Shown here one piece after another: positions 18,303-20,351 of a stretch of 20,351 nucleotides of DNA. Positions within the stretch are counted from its first letter, which is position 1. Each line of letters begins with the position of its first letter. The notes beneath the pieces are model-generated. The model did not search any database. It saw nothing but the letters and a program-made list of their open reading frames with translations, and was not told the origin of the DNA. Source of the stretch: Candidatus Bipolaricaulota bacterium (GTDB lineage Bacteria > Bipolaricaulota > Bipolaricaulia > M55B111); the NCBI GenBank assembly GCA_018334595.1, contig JAGXLQ010000006.1, positions 1-20,351 on the forward strand, in the 5' to 3' direction. Position numbers and translations under genes: made by a program.

Positions 18303-18331
18303 ATTCTATCGAAAGGGATTCCAGTTTTCAA
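18303..18331 (-). promoter_or_regulatory. Sigma-70-type promoter for the tRNA-tuf-rpmG-secE-nusG-ribosomal operon
   Basis: TTGAAA (18326-18331) and TAGAAT (18303-18308) with an ideal 17-base spacer. Transcription would begin about 7 bases before tRNA-Thr(UGU). It sits in the 45-base gap between the yjbQ stop and the first tRNA and is the best promoter in the window. Confidence 0.75.
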
Positions 18332-18334
18332 CCG

Positions 18335-18730
18335 CTACAGCTCACCGACCTTCAACCAGAACTTTCGCGTCCGGGGACCATCGAACTCACAGAAGAATAT
18401 TCCCTGCCACGTTCCGAGCTTCAACCTTCCGTCCTCGACGAAGACCTCCGCGGTATTGCCGATAACACTCGACTTAATATGGGAGTCCGCGTTTCCCTCC
18501 CTGTGCTTGTAACTCTTGCCCGGTGGCGCAAGCTCGTTCAGCTGATCGGCAATATCGAGTGCCACGTCAGGATCAGCCGATTCGTTGATCGTAACGGCCC
18601 CTGTCGTATGGGGGACGTATATATAACATAACCCCTGTTCGAGGCCGCTCTTGCGAACGGCCTCCTTTACTTTGGCCGTAATATCGACAAGCTCGACCCG
18701 CTTCGACGTCTTCAGGGTTATCTCATTCAT
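18335..18730 (-). CDS. YjbQ / UPF0047 family protein
   Basis: A 131-aa protein of normal family length. Signatures are VPHTTGAVTINESADPDV (about 39-56) with H41, E50 and D53, then GNADSHIKSSVIGNT (about 79-93) and GTWQGIFFCEFDGPR (106-120). E. coli YjbQ has weak thiamine-phosphate synthase activity, but the physiological role of the family is unsettled. It starts with ATG inside the last codons of the CBS gene (8-base overlap), so they are translated together. Confidence 0.93.
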   Translation of the reverse strand: MNEITLKTSKRVELVDITAKVKEAVRKSGLEQGLCYIYVPHTTGAVTINESADPDVALDIADQLNELAPPGKSYKHREGNADSHIKSSVIGNTAEVFVEDGRLKLGTWQGIFFCEFDGPRTRKFWLKVGEL

Positions 18731-19298
18731 CCGTCATCACTTTTTCCAGAGACCTCTTAAGCTCTTCGCTGTCGTCCACCTTTCCAATCTTCAAGATCAT
18801 CCTGTTCCTTTCTTCATCGGTAGAATTGAGCAGGCTCAAGATTTCAACGTCGTGCTCACCCATAACCGACAGTAGCCGGTCAAACGAATCCGAATCCTCG
18901 TACTCCAGCGTCAACCAGAAGCCGCCCTCTCCAAAGTTCAGCAACTCGGAGAACTCCTCGAACAGCTTACCCGGCGTAAGTACACCAACTAGCTTTCTCT
19001 CTCCGTCAACGACCGGCAGCACCATCAACCCGTACTCTCTGATAATGCTTACGGCTTTATCTATGGGGTCGTCCACCTGGGTGTGGAGGGTGGACCGGGA
19101 AACGAAGTCGTCAATTTCCCTCTCCCCGGGCTTGTCCTTGATGGAATCGTACGTAAGAAACCCGGAAAGCCTCTCTTCTCCGTCGACGACGAATATGATC
19201 CGAAAGTTCTTATCCTCCATTAACTCCCTGGTATCACAAACCCTCGATCCTTCCTTCGTCTTCGCCGGGTCTTTTGTAAGAAATTCTTTGACTAGCAT
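18723..19298 (-). CDS. CBS-domain pair protein with C-terminal ACT-like region
   Basis: A 191-aa soluble protein. Two CBS motifs are seen: about 1-57 (MLVKEFLTKDPAKTKEG, IIFVVDGEERLSGFLTYDSI) and about 63-117 (DDFVSRSTLHTQVDDPIDKA, VLPVVDGERKLVGVLTPGKL). Such pairs usually bind adenine nucleotides. Residues about 125-190 (GFWLTLEYEDSDSFDRLLSV) have the alternation of an ACT-like fold, as in AcuB-type proteins. The ligand and target are unknown. It starts 4 bases after the EF-G-like stop and overlaps yjbQ, so it is in one operon with both. Confidence 0.85.
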   Translation of the reverse strand: MLVKEFLTKDPAKTKEGSRVCDTRELMEDKNFRIIFVVDGEERLSGFLTYDSIKDKPGEREIDDFVSRSTLHTQVDDPIDKAVSIIREYGLMVLPVVDGERKLVGVLTPGKLFEEFSELLNFGEGGFWLTLEYEDSDSFDRLLSVMGEHDVEILSLLNSTDEERNRMILKIGKVDDSEELKRSLEKVMTDE

Positions 19299-19302
19299 CG
19301 CC

Positions 19303-20351
19303 CTATTCCGTGAGGATCTTTTCCGCTATGTTAGCCGGAACCTTCTGGTACTTGCTGAAATCCATTTGAAACGAAGCTTTCGCCTGAGTGAGAGACTTTA
19401 GCCTGGTCGCGTAGTTCTTAACCTCGGCCCGCGGCACCTCCGCGTTTATCAGGGTATAGCCCTCGGATTGATCCGAACCCAGTATCCTACCACGTCTGCT
19501 GTTCAAGTCGCTGATTATATCTCCGGTAAAGTCTCCGGGCGTTCGTACCGTCAAGCTCATGATAGGTTCCAGGAGAATCCTCTGACCGTTCTCCACGGCC
19601 TGTTTACACGCCCCCCTTCCAGCAATCTTAAACGCCATCTCCGAGGAGTCTACGGGGTGGTGATCACCATCGTATACGGTCGCCCTCAAGTCCGTAATGG
19701 GGTATTCCGTATCGAGAGCTTCGATGACGCCTTTCTCAACACCGGGAATAAATTGATTGGGAATGTTTCCACCCTTTATCTTGTTCTCAAACTCGAAGCC
19801 GCTACCCCTCTGAAGAGGGGTGACTCGCAGGTATACCTCACCGTACTGGCCGCGACCGCCCGATTGTTTCTTGTGGCGGTACTTTGCCTCGGCCTCCCTG
19901 GCGACGCTCTGCTTGTAAGGGACCTTGGGTTCGGTCGTCTCTATCTCCACGTTGTGGCTGTTCTTAAGCCTCTCGCGGAAGATATCTAGGTGGTTGGCCC
20001 CCATTCCGGACAGGATCATTTCCTCCGTGACGTCGTCCCTGTAATAGGAGATAGTCGCCTTCGTAAACACGAGTTCCTGGAGGGCGGTACTCATCTTTGA
20101 CTCGTCCTCTCTGCTCTTGGGCTCGACTGCCCTGTTGTACACAGGGGCCGGGAAGTCGACGAATTCGATCTCGCTATCCCCGGTATCGGTAAGCGTGTCG
20201 CCCAGGCCAACTTCCTCCAGCTTGCCCAGAGCAACTACGTCACCACGTTTGGCCTCGTGGGTCTTTTCCTGATCGCCGCCGTGATACCGATAGATATCCG
20301 TAATGTCGTGTTCATCACCGGTCTGAAGGTCTCTTAAGGTAGCATCTCTCC
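19303..20351 (-). CDS. Elongation factor G-like GTPase, C-terminal part (5' end outside window)
   Basis: The frame runs from the right edge to TAG at 19303, about 349 codons; the G domain lies beyond the edge. Visible are the end of domain II (GDVVALGKLEEVGLGDTLTD), domain III (SGMGANHLDIFRERL), domain IV (KKQSGGRGQYGEVYLRVTPL, QFIPGVEKGVIEAL) and domain V (GDFTGDIISDLNSRRGRILG). EF-G drives tRNA translocation or ribosome recycling. The form KYRHKKQSGGRGQYG and the ALGKL...GDTL segment look more like the EF-G2/EF-G-like branch than the main EF-G, but this is a judgement from memory. GTG at 20142 is an internal codon, not the start. Confidence 0.92.
   Translation of the reverse strand, partial: RDATLRDLQTGDEHDITDIYRYHGGDQEKTHEAKRGDVVALGKLEEVGLGDTLTDTGDSEIEFVDFPAPVYNRAVEPKSREDESKMSTALQELVFTKATISYYRDDVTEEMILSGMGANHLDIFRERLKNSHNVEIETTEPKVPYKQSVAREAEAKYRHKKQSGGRGQYGEVYLRVTPLQRGSGFEFENKIKGGNIPNQFIPGVEKGVIEALDTEYPITDLRATVYDGDHHPVDSSEMAFKIAGRGACKQAVENGQRILLEPIMSLTVRTPGDFTGDIISDLNSRRGRILGSDQSEGYTLINAEVPRAEVKNYATRLKSLTQAKASFQMDFSKYQKVPANIAEKILTE

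Noticed and set aside
18826..19401. 191-codon plus-strand open frame
   Set aside because: Antisense to the CBS and EF-G-like genes, serine-rich and without homology I can see.
19468..19989. 173-codon plus-strand open frame
   Set aside because: Antisense to EF-G domains III-V, which are clearly conserved.

Overview
The window suggests an uncultured, medium-GC, diderm bacterium. All protein genes and tRNAs lie on the minus strand, so transcription runs from the right edge to the left edge. The outer-membrane-type genes at the left imply two membranes. NusG carries the large internal insertion known from Thermotoga and a few other deep-branching groups, whereas the subtilase tail, the PorV-like gene and the giant surface gene look like the type 9 secretion world of the Bacteroidota/FCB bacteria. 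I cannot name the phylum from the sequence alone.

Right end (about 20351 to 18335): a translation-linked operon with the C-terminal part of an EF-G-like GTPase (5' end outside the window), a CBS-pair protein and a YjbQ/UPF0047 protein. A good promoter (TTGAAA-17-TAGAAT) then opens the next unit: tRNA-Thr(UGU), tRNA-Tyr(GUA), tRNA-Thr(GGU), tuf, rpmG (49 aa), tRNA-Trp(CCA), secE, nusG, rplK, rplA, rplJ, rplL and rpoB. This is the widespread bacterial order, except that the tRNA-Gly found in the E. coli thrU-tyrU-glyT-thrT-tufB cluster is missing.

Middle (about 9500 to 6800): rpoB is not followed by rpoC. A Nudix hydrolase overlaps the 3' end of rpoB, then comes a PriA-family protein that keeps all eight zinc cysteines but has lost its Walker A, Walker B and motif VI residues, so it is probably not a helicase.

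Left end (about 6800 to 1): a 181-base intergenic region with a possible promoter, GC-rich hairpins and a 14-codon leader ORF whose stop overlaps the start of the next gene. It precedes a tight three-gene operon: a secreted subtilisin-family protease ending in a type-A T9SS-like sorting domain, a PorV/PorQ-like outer-membrane protein, and a very large surface/outer-membrane protein (at least 1130 aa, running off the left edge) with a SprA-like repeat motif, an internal beta-propeller and beta-barrel-like sequence. A cargo protease, its possible shuttle and a possible translocon-type protein in one operon is the most interesting element of the window. The rest is mostly core transcription and translation machinery with several unusual details: a natural S531N-equivalent in RpoB, the NusG insertion, and the rpoB/rpoC separation.
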